Shown one piece after another: positions 20,620 through 31,900 of a DNA stretch of 64,000 nucleotides. Origin of the DNA: Apiosordaria backusii (taxonomy: Eukaryota > Ascomycota > Sordariomycetes > Sordariales > Lasiosphaeriaceae); NCBI GenBank assembly GCA_030549205.1, contig JAUKTV010000005.1, forward strand, positions 62,001-126,000, read 5' to 3'. Below the pieces are notes generated by a model. That model ran no database searches. It was given only the letters and a program-made list of their open reading frames with translations, and had not been told where the DNA came from. Position 1 is the first letter of the stretch. Each line of letters opens with the position of its first letter. A program made the translations under genes and the position numbers.

Positions 20620-23064
20620 ATGGCTGCCCCACGAAAACCAACGCTTCCCGTTCCTGGCAAGGAGAACATTCTCATCACGAGTGCCCTGCCCTATGTGAAC
20701 AACGTTCCGCATCTCGGCAACATCATTGGCAGTGTTTTGGTAATGAAATTTCTCTCCCAAAGTGTTTCATTCCTGGCTCTCACGGTCTTTGTCGCCCTGC
20801 GAGTCGGGCTTTTCTGGGATCTTTCAGTTGCTAACACCACCACCCATCTAGTCGGCCGACGTCTTTGCTCGCTTCTGCAGAGCTAGAGGTCTGCCAACAA
20901 TCTACATCTGTGGTTCTGACGAATACGGCACCGCAACAGAGACAAAGGCACTTTCTGAGGGTGTGGATCCCGCGACACTTTGCGCCAAGTATCACGCGAT
21001 TCACAAGGAGATCTACGACTGGTTCCGGATCGACTTCGACACCTTTGGCCGCACACCGACGGATGAGCACACCGATATCGTGCAGTCCGTCTTCAAGAAT
21101 CTGTGGAACAATGGCTACATTGAGCAGCGCGAGACCACCCAGGCCTACTGCCCGGAGCACGAGTCCTTCCTGGCTGATCGCTACGTAGAGGGAGAGTGCA
21201 GTTTGTGCCATGACAAGGGCGCCCGTGGTGACCAGTGCGATGCCTGTGGTAACCTCCTCGACCCCATGGAGCCCGATCTTGATGCCTCTGGAAACCAGGA
21301 GACTAAGGCTACCGGGTGGTTGATCAACCCAAAGTGCAAGCTTGATGGCACAACGCCCATCAAGCGTCAGACCAAGCATCTCTACCTTCGGTTAGATGCC
21401 CTTCAGGGTGAAATCGAATCATGGATCGCTTCGGCCAAGAAGGACTGGAGTGCCAACTGTACTTCGATCACATACTCCTGGCTCGACCAGGGCCTAAAGC
21501 CCCGCGGTATCACTCGCGATCTTAAGTGGGGTGTACCAAGTAGGTAGCTGACCAACTGACTGGAACGAACGCTTGCTGACAGTCTCTGTCTAGTTCCCAC
21601 CGTCGATGGCCTTTCTGAGGAGGACTTTGCCAAGAAGGTATTCTATGTGTGGTTTGACGCCTGCAGTACGTTTACCGAATGAAATCATAGGACGTTTGAA
21701 ATACTAACCTGAGTAGTCGGGTACCCATCGATTACCAAGACATTTACCGACCCTGGCAACCCGAGCGGCACCGACTGGGAGAAGTGGTGGAAGAACCCTG
21801 AAGAGGTGTCTCTCTACCAGTTCATGGGCAAGGACAACGTTCCGTAGGCCTTGTTGAATTCCACAAACTCCCCTGCGCCCAGAAAGCTAACCTTTGCTTA
21901 CTAGATTCCACACCATCATCTGGCCTGCTTCGCAGATCGGTTCAAAGGAGAACTGGACTAAGGTCAAGACCTTGTCCACCACAGAGTACCTGAACTACGA
22001 GGGCGGCAAATTCAGCAAGTCCAAGGGTGTGGGCGTGTTTGGTAACAATGCTCGGGACACCGGCATCGACCCTGATATCTGGAGATTCTACCTTCTGTCC
22101 AGACGCCCCGAGACCAGTGACTCGGAATTCAAGTGGGAGTAAGTCTACTGAAATTGATTGATTTGATTGTATGGCCCGAAGCTAACGTTTTCAAAGGGAG
22201 TTTATTGACGTCAACAACAATGATCTTCTCAAGAATCTGGGCAACCTCTGCCAGCGTGTCATCAAGTTCACTCAGGCCAAGATGGACAGCGTGGTCCCCG
22301 ACTTTGACCTCTCCAAGTTCCCGGCTCTTCAGCAGCACAAGGAAGAGGTCAACAAGCTTCTGCAGGAGTACAACACGACCTTGAAGGGTCTTAAGCTCAG
22401 ACACGGTCTCTCCGTCATCATGGCGTATGTATACTCATATAACCTTGATTTCGAAACTTGAAACTAATTTTCGGTGACTAGCATTTCTGGTCTTGGTAAC
22501 AAGCTTCTTCAAGACAACAAGCTCAGCAACCAGCTTATTGCTGAGGAGCCTGAGCGGTGCAATGCCGTTATTGGTATTGCCTTGAACCACATCCACCTCC
22601 TTGCCAACGTTTTGGCTCCTTATATGCCCGGCAAGTCCCAGGCTATCCTCAAGCAGCTTGGTTTCGAGGGTGAGGGTCAAACGGCCAGCATCCCTGACGT
22701 ATGGGAGGCCGATGCGATTAAGCCTGGCCACAAGCTTGGCGAGCCTGAGCTTTTGTTCTCTACTATCCCAGCGGCTAAGATCGAGGAATGGCGCGATGCT
22801 TTTGGTGGCGAGGAGCTCCGGAAGATTAAGGAGGCCGAGGCTAAGAAGGCTGCCGAGAAGAAGCTTGCGAGGGAAAAGGAGAAGGAGAAGAAGAAACTCA
22901 AGAAGGAGAAGGAGAAGGCTGAGAAGGAGGCTGCTGCTTCTGCTGCTTCTGGCCAAGCGGCTGCTCCAGTTGCTGCCGGAGTGACCACAACACTGCCACT
23001 TCGGCCTGCGCCTGGCAAGGCTGCTGCGACAGCGTCTGCAGAGGAGCCTACACCAAAGGCCTAA
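20620..23064 (+). CDS. mes1: methionyl-tRNA synthetase, cytosolic
   Basis: Class I aminoacyl-tRNA synthetase that charges tRNA-Met. Seven exons: 20620-20739, 20852-21539, 21594-21665, 21717-21843, 21905-22138, 22197-22424, 22482-23064. The six introns run from 51 to 112 bp, all GT-AG, and give 683 residues. The catalytic core has the HIGH-type motif YVNNVPHLGN, the GSDEYGTAT segment, a zinc-binding insertion with paired Cys (CSLCHDKG, QCDACGN), YVWFDACIGYPS, and the KMSKS loop as KFSKSKG. Then comes the helical anticodon-binding domain. The C-terminus is a Lys/Glu/Ala-rich coiled segment (about 580-650) without an EMAPII-like domain. Only about 15 residues precede the Rossmann core, so the GST-like N-domain of yeast Mes1 is missing. 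Confidence 0.94.
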
Positions 23065-23202
23065 GTGACAGATGATGGGTATGGATAATGACCGGGACGA
23101 TAAACGTGTTAGATAGACTTCTTGGTAGCGATCCAGCCTATTTGATGGATGTCATGATTCCTGTTACCAACCTGATATGTACGATGCGATGATCTTCGGT
23201 TT

Positions 23203-23214
23203 TAACCCTAACCC
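23203..23214. promoter_or_regulatory. telo-box-like motif upstream of the tRNase Z gene
   Basis: TAACCCTAACCC, about 80 bp before the chosen start codon in a 226-bp intergenic spacer. It lies inside an upstream in-frame extension that I regard as leader. Confidence 0.3.
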
Positions 23215-23290
23215 AAAAATCATGTGTGATTTCACAGTCGCTTCAAAGCAAATACATCACCACTTCACAACCACCAAAACACATATTGAA

Positions 23291-24337
23291 ATGTCATCAA
23301 AATCCCAAACAAGAGGAAAAATGCCACCGCCAGAAAAAGTACCATCAGACTCAAAGTCAAACCCACCACCCAACTTTCCCACCCCGCTCCCTCAATCCAC
23401 CCGTTCCGACATCCTCACCTGGCGCTTCCCCAAACCCTTCCATGGGCTAACCCTCACCGGCCGCTCCCGCGCAGCATGGCACACCTCGTTTGTAGTCCCC
23501 GAACTCAACCTCCTCCTCGACGCCGGGTTGGTAGTAGGAGCTCACAGACCCAAGCACGTCTTCCTCACCCACGGGCACAGCGACCACTGCCTCCTGACCC
23601 CGGCCTTCGTCAAGGCTGACCCCCCTCACACCCCTCCCCTTTTGTACTGCCCCGCTGAGATGGAGAAGCCGCTAGAGCAGTTCATCCAGGGCTCCCTCCT
23701 CCTCAACAAAGGCTTCACCGGCTTCGGCTCCCAACCCGGTGAATGCAGCACACTGGACAGGTTGGGGAAATACACCATCACCACCATGCTTCCCGGCGAC
23801 ACCGCCGAGCTGCAGTACCTCAAAAACCAAAAGTGGAAGGCCACCGCCGTCCAGTGCGATCACACCGTCCCCAGCATCGGCTACGTCTTTTCCACCATAA
23901 CCAAAAAGCTGAAACCTGAATACCAATCGCTGAAGGGGGAAGAGATCAAACACCTGCGTTTGCAAGGTACGGAAGTCACGGCCGAGATTGAGCAGCCCGT
24001 CTTTGCGTTTATGGGCGACACCACGGCTAAAATTTACGACCAAGGCTCTGAGATGGATGCTTGGCTGAAAAGGGGTCTTAAAGTTGTTATTACTGAATGC
24101 AGCTTCTTGAAAGAGAGCCCTGAGCACAGGGAGCAAGCTGATAAGACTAAGCACACTATGTGGTCTGACCTTGAAAGAGTGATACGGAGGTGGCCGGAGG
24201 TGGTTTGGGTGGTGATGCATTTTAGTTTGAGGTATGATGAGACGGAGGTGGTGAGGTTTTTTGAGGAGATGGACGATCGGCCTCCAAACCTGGTGGTTTG
24301 GGCTGATGGGGGGGTTGGGATGGATTCGGGGAAGTAG
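23291..24337 (+). CDS. short-form tRNase Z (ribonuclease Z), metallo-beta-lactamase fold
   Basis: Predicted zinc-dependent endonuclease that removes 3' trailers from pre-tRNA. Single exon, 348 residues. The zinc motif HGHSDH (residues 94-99), the histidine in AVQCDHTVPSIGYVF, the GDTT aspartate motif and the late histidine in VMHFSLRYDE are all present, in the order and context of the plant TRZ1/TRZ2-type short enzymes (ADHxxLTP-like region, then the GEEIKHLRLQG stretch). Fungi generally use the double-length ELAC2 form, so this gene may be a second, short enzyme or may have another substrate. The start at 23291 (MSSKSQ) is preferred over ATG 23177 because the extra 38 residues include the telomere-like repeat and lack conservation-like composition. 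Tail-to-tail with the deaminase-like gene, 113 bp apart. Confidence 0.82.
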   Translation: MSSKSQTRGKMPPPEKVPSDSKSNPPPNFPTPLPQSTRSDILTWRFPKPFHGLTLTGRSRAAWHTSFVVPELNLLLDAGLVVGAHRPKHVFLTHGHSDHCLLTPAFVKADPPHTPPLLYCPAEMEKPLEQFIQGSLLLNKGFTGFGSQPGECSTLDRLGKYTITTMLPGDTAELQYLKNQKWKATAVQCDHTVPSIGYVFSTITKKLKPEYQSLKGEEIKHLRLQGTEVTAEIEQPVFAFMGDTTAKIYDQGSEMDAWLKRGLKVVITECSFLKESPEHREQADKTKHTMWSDLERVIRRWPEVVWVVMHFSLRYDETEVVRFFEEMDDRPPNLVVWADGGVGMDSGK

Positions 24338-24450
24338 AATAGATGGGGGTTTGTGAGAGTATATATTTATACCGGATATAGAGGATGTAGATGAGGGTAT
24401 CATTGGTTCGGTATCAGAGCTGGTTCACGGGTTACAAGATGGACATGTCA

Positions 24451-25659
24451 TTACTCTGTCCACATTATTCTCCTCAGCCTCTCCTTTTCTTCCTCGCCTC
24501 CAAAGATGACGTCGATGCCCCTTCTGGCGAGGTCACATATCTCTTGACGACTCAAGCCAAAGTGTTTGGCTACGAGAGCGTATTCGTTAGACAGCGGGCT
24601 GCCAAAGACGCCCACATCGTCGGTCTGTTCATGTCGCGTGTTAAAAACCACTCCCCGGCCGGTTTCTCAATGAAGACTTACACTCAAGACAACAACCACC
24701 TCCTTCACCGTCCACCACTCCCCAAAGTGACTATTATCTGTCAGCACCCCTTTCTCCTTTTCTCACTACAGTTAAATAAAGGTACTCACTGCCCCTCAAA
24801 CCCCCCACAAACCATCCCAGCATGAACATTACAGCTCAAGCACAACTCCAACCCCACCCCTTTTTGTTCAACAACCCTCCTCTTGACCCCCTCACTCAAA
24901 TGAATAACATGCCCCAACCTTTCCGGCCCCCATCCCAGCAGCAACTCCAGCTCCCCCTCCGTCGAAGACACCTCCGCCTCGGCAAAATGAACCGTGATCT
25001 TCAGCCCTTCCCGCTTAGCCCGTCGAAAAACCGGCGTAAAACTGCTCACGTTGGAAACACACGCTGGATCACCGCAGAGATCAATCCCCACCACACCCTC
25101 CCCCCTAAACCTGAGACACAACTCCAGTACCTCTTCCGCTTGAGCTAGCGTGTTCCGGCGGTCAACTGACAAGATAAGTTTCGTTCTCAGTCTACAGTCT
25201 GGGGTGGTGGCTTCAAACTCGGAGATGCAAGCTAGGATGGTCTGGATGTACGACTCTTTGGTGCTGGTGGGGGGTAGTGCCCGGGGGGTGGTGCGGAGTT
25301 CGAGGTAGACTACCCCGTCGGCTTCGAAGTCGCGGAGGACGGAGAGGGTGGTGTACCGGAGGGATGAGAGGTCGGAGACGAGGGCGTAGATGTAAGAGGA
25401 AAAGAGCGGGAAGAAGGTGGTAAGGTCGTAGTTGTGTTTGCCTGACGGCATGGCGAGTAGGGGGTCGGGGAGGGAGGGGGGGGTGAGGGTGTGGGAGGTG
25501 AGTTTGGAGAGGTATACTTCGTGGAGGGTTTGCCGGGAGATACTGCCCGAGAGGTGGGCGTGGAGCTGGGTTGCTTTGCGTGAGTTTTTGTATTATGCCA
25601 GTTAGTGTGAGTATGGGATGATTTACCTCGATTTTGGGGAGGGCTTTAAAGTCAATCAT
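24451..25659 (-). CDS. adenosine deaminase-like protein (ADAL / N6-methyl-AMP deaminase type)
   Basis: Metal-dependent amidohydrolase of the adenosine/AMP deaminase superfamily; family members of this ADAL branch deaminate N6-methyl-AMP. Four exons on the minus strand, 25659-25627, 25565-24790, 24730-24682 and 24624-24451, give 343 residues. The metal ligands HAH (residues 13-15, beginning of exon 2), HFAEAE (around 203), GHVIHL and the TDDVGVFG active-site aspartates (start of exon 4) are all present only once the exons are joined. The third exon is just 49 bp and encodes HHFGEWW, a family hallmark at the exon 2/3 junction. The substrate is inferred from family branch only; plain adenosine deaminase is the alternative. 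Confidence 0.88.
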
Positions 25660-26902
25660 TTTTTACGTGAGGGTGTGTTCTGGTAGTTGAAGTTATTACG
25701 AGTTCAACATCAAGGTTCAATGTGCCAAGCCAGACACACGATGATCAGCAGCGCGCGCCTCCGCTTGCTTCGGCCCCGTAGCGGGGAGACAAACCGGGTG
25801 GTGCCGAGCGGGTGGTGATTCCGTGACGGGTGCCACATTTTTGAGAGGAATGCCGATCTATCTAAAACGTTATGCAGCTTATGTGCCAACTGCCAACCGG
25901 TAATTGCTTGACGACTTCATATCTGACAAAGAAAAGCTGTTTCCGGGTAAGAAACCATCCGAGCTTTTTTTTCTTCAAGAAGTGAGTGTTCCTGGCTGCA
26001 CCGGGACGCTGAATGAAGCATACCGGGTGTCTGATATGCCGGGCCCTTATGTTTCAAGCCCAATCGAACACATTCCGATCTCCATGATTGCAACACAATT
26101 CTTCCAAGAACTGCCAGAAAAACCGTTGGGATGGGGTGGAAAATTTATTTGACCGAGAAAGGCAGGCTGGGAAGGCCCGGATGTTGCAATCCCAATCCCC
26201 ACGGCCAATGTTAACCGCGTGCGCCACGACTCTGCATTGGGGATGGCCAGGGTAGGTATTATCAAGCACCCAGAAAAGCCCCTTTTCTATCGTCCCATGC
26301 GCGGGTTGGGTGACTCGGACGCTCGGGGAACAATTCCTTGGGGGCGCAGCAGTATCTATGAACCTTGGTCAGTGTCAGCAATACATAGGTAAGATTTATA
26401 AACTCAGATCGTATCTCTACTCTACCCACACATTTCTAGAGATCTCAAGAGGAACAGCTGGGAGGGATGTGTGGAATTGGATTTGAACATGGTCGATAGA
26501 GAATGGCCCGTGCCACAGCTAATGTCCGGGCTGCAGGAGGATAGCGCAAGGAGCGTGCATGGGCCCACTAAGACAGAGCTCCCCTTCTCCTTGTCGCTCG
26601 TTCGACCGCAGCTTACCTAGGTAGGTTCCTCCACCCAGTCCACCTTTAATTCAAAGCTTGCAGTTCACCCGTCGGGTCTGCGAGAGATACCGACCGGCAT
26701 TGCTATCAGATCAAGAATAAGAGTCAAAAACCTGCCGAGTCTCTAGGTACCGTCCCGGCCGGCCGGCTGCTGGGCTGCTGCTGCGTTTGCGCTGCAGGTC
26801 GCTTCTAGGTAGGCTCGCAGATTGCATAGTGAAGGTTGACCCGAAATGCACCTCGCTTGGTCAGAGACTCCTGAGAAATGACCCAGGACAACACAATGTT
26901 AT
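25660..26902. other. intergenic flank left of the transposon island
   Basis: Deaminase promoter followed by about 1 kb without recognisable genes. Base composition is ordinary up to about 26.9 kb and then turns abruptly AT-rich at the transposon edge. Confidence 0.5.
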
Positions 26903-26912
26903 GGTCTATAAC
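26903..26912. repeat. left target-site duplication of the outer transposon
   Basis: GGTCTATAAC, repeated exactly at 38180-38189. The two copies flank the inverted repeats. Ten base pairs fits Mutator-like elements (8-11 bp). Confidence 0.85.
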
Positions 26913-27032
26913 CGGTTTCTCTATATTCACCGTTAAACGATTATATATTCACTGTGATCTGCACTGACTAACCCAGAATGGAAGAGGCCTACTGCGTCCA
27001 GCTATAATGTTAGCTACAGCTAAATTTTGCAA
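26913..27032. repeat. left terminal inverted repeat of the MULE
   Basis: Matches the reverse complement of 38075-38179. The outer about 60 bp are nearly identical. A second matching block (AATGTTAGCTACAGCT versus AATGTCAGCCACAGCT) follows after a small length difference of roughly 15 bp. The inner limit is approximate. Confidence 0.82.
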
Positions 27033-27463
27033 TAACAAGCATTTTTCTAAGACTTACAAAAATCTTGCAACTAGCTAAGATAGCTATTCTATATAGACTT
27101 AATGGATTTTGACCAATGTAAGTGGAAATTATAGATATAGCTTGAAATGCTTAAAAATGGTGTTTTTTCAATTATCTTGCTATTAAATTCTATAGCTACA
27201 TAAAACCCTAACCTCTATTACAGTTAACTTTGTTTACTAGTCCTGGCCCTATAGTAGCTACTGCTACTACTACTGTAGGCTCCTATACTAGGTTCTATAT
27301 AGGACCTTCTGATTTGAAAGGGGAGCCTTTTAAGGCCTTTGAGCTGTAGGTACTAAAGGAGTAGGTGCTAATAGCCTGCCCTAGGTTAAATGTATTTATA
27401 AGCTGTTAACAGTGTCTCTATACTGGGACTGTGGGACTGGTATATAGTGTAGCTGCCAGACTT

Positions 27464-27468
27464 ATTAC
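27464..27468. repeat. left 5-bp target-site duplication of the copia element
   Basis: ATTAC, matching 35074-35078 immediately outside the other LTR. Confidence 0.88.
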
Positions 27469-28303
27469 TATTGGAATGGGTATGGCCAATTACAGGCCTA
27501 AGGGCCCTGTAATTTGGTGCTCACACACTAGCTCACAGTGCAGCGGAAGTCTTACGCGTGATACCTATAGCTCAGTGCTGGGGTACTAGAATACAGTACT
27601 ACGCAGGTGCTGTAGAACAGAAATATAGTGGGTAAATAATTGTATTGTAGTACTAGCCTTCTGTAAATCCATTGTAATAGTCTCTGTAGTAGGGTTCGTA
27701 CTCGACCTCTACCACATACCCACCGACTGACGTGCGGTGCCTCGCATACCCCAGCGGACAGATGGGCCAGAGTACAGCTTGGTTAAATCCGAGGTTTGCT
27801 AAGCCCTGTAAACCACTTGCCAAGCCCTCTGTAGCTCCCGACCTACAGGGCTCACAGGCTTATAATTTAGTATAGTAGTAATATACCTACTTAACTATAG
27901 GCCTACTAATTCTTGGCCAATTTGGCCAGCCCAGTAGTTGGCTACAGGTCTTATAGACAGCTAAGTTAGCGTGGTTTACAGCTCTCTAAAAATCGACTTA
28001 CGGCCATACAAAAGGGCCGCGAAACCGAGCACCTCTAACCCAAAGTGCGGGTCAACGTAGGGTTAGGGTTAGGCCACTTATACTTCCTACAGTAGTAGGC
28101 CTTAGTAGCCTAAATATAAAATTACAGGCAGTTTGGCCCACTGGTTAGCAGGATGCAGGCCTTTGAATAGCCCTGCAGTGAAGTAAGGTGCCGGGTAAGT
28201 GCCAGGTAACTAACAGGTAGGCTTTCTAACTTAAGCTTCTACTACGTAGTATAATAGTAGCTACCTACTATAAACTTAGGCCTTATAGGGACCTAGTTTA
28301 ATA
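27469..28303 (-). repeat. 3' LTR of the copia element
   Basis: 835 bp, beginning TATTGGAAT and ending TTTAATA on the plus strand. These are RIP-altered forms of the TG...CA ends (the other copy ends TTTAACA). Contains TAGGGTTAGGGTTAGG at 28058-28073. It is the 3' LTR because the pol remnants run on the minus strand. Confidence 0.9.
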
Positions 28304-28316
28304 CCCCTCTTCTGCT
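28304..28316 (-). other. polypurine tract of the copia element
   Basis: Read on the minus strand this is AGCAGAAGAGGGG, directly abutting the 3' LTR, as expected for the plus-strand primer of reverse transcription. Confidence 0.8.
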
Positions 28317-28911
28317 TATAGTAAGTGGTAGGCCTAGATTTAAATCTAAGGCCTACTGTAGTAAGCTAAGACTAATAAACTAACTAGCTAACTAAAAAAC
28401 TAAAATATAAGGTATATAAGGCATTGAGGTCTATATATTTAATCGTTAAGCAACTACTTTTATAAGTTAAATTATAAAGGAAAATTAAATATAGAGAGGG
28501 TAGTTTTCCAATCTATTTCTCTACTAACTTTTCTTTTATAGGCCTATTCTTTAAGCCTAAAAGACCTATAAAGGTCTTAAATTTTTAACTGGCCAATAGT
28601 TTAATTAGCCCGTTAACCGGCATTCGTTTAGTATTTAAGTAATTAATAGTAACCTATAATACCCTAACTTACTCTTTAACCTAATAGTATTTTAATAATA
28701 TATACTTAGTATAATTATAAAGGGCTAGGTTATAGGCAGTAGTTATAGAGTTAGTATTATTACTATATAGAAAAGTAGAGCTTACTAAAGTATACCCTAG
28801 CTTCTTATAAACCTCTCTAATTTATAGAGCCTTATAAATAGCCTTAATAAGCACGTCGGTTTTAGCCTCTAAAGTAGAAAGGCTTATAGTACTAGCCTTC
28901 TTTAATTTTTA

Positions 28912-31900
28912 GTTTATAGGGCCTCCGGCTATTTTAAATATAAAGCTGTAGGTGGATTTTAAGTCTTTTAAGTCCCTTATAAAGTCTGAATCTACAAAGC
29001 CTATAGGTACTATAGTACCCTCTTTTTTAGTAAGTCTAATAGTATAGCCGTAAGCGATTATTAAATTCTCCGTACTGTTTAAATACTTTAAAAGGTTTTT
29101 AATAGCATTTAAGCTTATTATAGTAGACTACTGCATACTCTTTAAAAGCTACTGTACTATAAAAGCAATATTAAGCCTTGTTTAGGTTATTAGATATATT
29201 ATAGTACTTACTATATACTAAAATAGTATATAATCTGATTTACTTATAGGGCTTTCTTTTAGTTTAGGGTCCTTATACTAAGCTACTATTCTAGGCTATA
29301 AAGGAATTAGTATTTTATAGCTATTTTTAAAATTAAAGGTCTTAATTGCTTTCTATATATACTAGGCTTAGTTAAGCTATAGAAAGAAGCGACATCTATC
29401 CTTTATTATTTAAACCTTTAAAAAGAAGGAAGCTAGCCTTCTATCTTCTATTGGGTAGACCTTATTTAAGCTTTTCTTAAGCCGTTGAATATAGGTTTTA
29501 TTAAAGCCTATAATTAAATAATTATTAACGTAGGTTACTATAAAAATCCTGGCTTTAGGATTATAAAAGACAGTAGAGTTAAAAATTAGCACTATAAAAC
29601 CCTCTTCTTTTAATAGCTTAGTAAGTTTAGCTTATTAAAGTCTAGGGCTCTGCTTTAAGCTATATAAGGCTTTAAAAAGGTAAATTATTTGGCTGGTTTT
29701 AAACCTAAAGCTTTACTTACGTAGCTTGGCTTTAGTGGCCGAGTTTGCTTTTTAATAGAACTTATAGAAGCCTTCGGGTATAGCTATATAATTCTTCTCT
29801 TTTAAATAGCTATTGAGAAATGCCCCTATAAAATCGATCTGCTTTATTTCTTAGTTTAGTAAAGCTACTATAGTTAGCAGTATATACTAGGTAGATAGTA
29901 TAGTAATAGAGGTAAAGGTCTCTGTAAAATCTAGGCCTTCTTTTTATAAGAATCTTCTAATAACTAGCTTAGCCTTAAACTTTAAAAGCCTATTTTCTTT
30001 ATCAGTCTTTTTATATAGTACTAACCTACTAGTCAGTAGTATATAGTCTTTAAGGAGAGCACTTTAGGAAAGGAATTTAAAGGTTCTTTAATTAACTATT
30101 TATCTAAATTTACTATATATAGCCTTTAGCTAGTAGGATTTTTTATGGTTCTTTAGCACTTATTTTAGTATTTAAGATAGTAAATTAATACTAAAAAGAC
30201 CCCTAAAAACCCTATAGCAATAGACCTTAGCCCTAGTTAATATTGATTTAATAAATTAGTTAATACCTATTTTAATATCTTTATTTATACTTAAGTATAG
30301 TTCTTCCACTTCTATTAGTAAATGGTCTTTAATAGGAGGTTCTAGGCTGACTTTAAAGCCTATAATAGGCCTATTAAGAGGCTTTAGGCTGCTATCGATT
30401 ACAGCCTTCTAAATAGTAAGCCTATTAATTGGCTTACTATTAAAGAAATTTTTAGTATTGGCCTGTTAGTTAATTTCTAAACTTAATCGGCCAACTAAGT
30501 TGTATTTAAAGTATAGGTCGCTATCTTTATTTATTAATTGTAGTAGCTTTACCCTCCTTTAGCTTAAATCCCCTTCTAAAATAGTAGTAATATTTCGAAT
30601 TACAGTAGGTTTGTCCACTATATTTATAAAGGAAGATTTTATTACTGCCTTTCTAGCTAGTATTTATACTTAATAGGTCTTACTTTTAAAAACAGCTAAT
30701 AGCTTATTAGGCTTTATATAGGCCTATAGCTTTAAAGTTCTAAACCTTTTTTTAATAGGAATAAAGAGCTTTATAGAAAAGCTTATAGCCTTAAACCGGC
30801 TTAAGTCTAGTTTATAAAAAAAGAAAGGCTTTAATTTATTATAGAACGTTTAGTAGGAAGTTAGGTCCCTATTATTAACTACTATATAGTTAATTAATTT
30901 AAGTACTATAGATACTATATAGTACTATAAATACTAAAGGAGCTATAATAATACTATTATAGCCTATAACCGGTTTAAAAATACTCTAATAAAGCGTTCA
31001 ATTAGGCCATTTTGTTTATAGATATAGGGCCTAGAAGTAGAAAATTCAATGCCTTTAATAGAAAACCAGGCCTATAATTTATAGTTAATTTCCTTCTTAC
31101 CGTTATAGTAAAAACGGATAGGGTACTTATTATAGCGATTCTTTAGGCCTTTAAAAAAGCCTTTAATAGCGTTTAGTACGGTTAGTCCTTTAGTGTTTAG
31201 TAAGTAAAAGGCCTACTTAAACTGGGATTTTTAGTCTACTAAAATTAATATTATAGGAAGCCTATTATAAGGTATAGGCTTGATTTTAAAAGTATTGTCT
31301 TTAATAGAACTTAAGACCTTAGGAGGGTCTGGAATAGTAGAAAATTGAAGCCTTCTTATTGCCTTAGCTTTATTATAGGCCGAGTATTAAAAATCTACTT
31401 CTTTTATTTAATCCAAGTTTAGAAGCTTAGTAGTAATTTTACTGGTCTTTTTTAACAGTATTAGGCCTATATAACCTAGCCTAATATACCATTTTAGTAC
31501 TATTTAAAGCAATTTACTATAATAGTCTATAGCAGTATTAGGGATATTTTTAGTAGCCTTCTTAAGTATATAGCCTCTTTAAGCTTTTTCCTAATTAAGT
31601 AGGCTGGGGTTACCTAAGCTATTAAGGCCTTCTATAGGCTAATAGAGCTCTTTAGTAGGTCTACCCTAACCAAATCCTCCGGAGCCAGGGTTACTTAAGC
31701 TATTAGGGCCTTCTATAGGCTAATAGAGCTCTATTTTTTTAAGTCTGCCCTAGCTATATCCTTCTTTATAGCCAGACTTAGACCCCTTAAACTTATAAGG
31801 CTTTACCTTTTAAGCGTTCAAATTAAAGTTAATAGTATTATTGCTATTTAGCTCTATAGACCTATTACTAAGCCTTTAAGGGTCTAAATCGACCTTTAAA

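Noticed and set aside
24400..24425. GGTATCAGAGC followed by TGGTTC, identical to a copia primer-binding site
   Set aside because: No LTR-like sequence, inverted TG/CA ends or RIP next to it; an 11-bp match in the 3' flank of the tRNase Z gene is likely chance.
29410..29592. Short open frame with RT active-site resemblance treated as a gene
   Set aside because: It is an accidental stop-free piece of the decayed copia polyprotein, with the catalytic Asp pair replaced by Asn.
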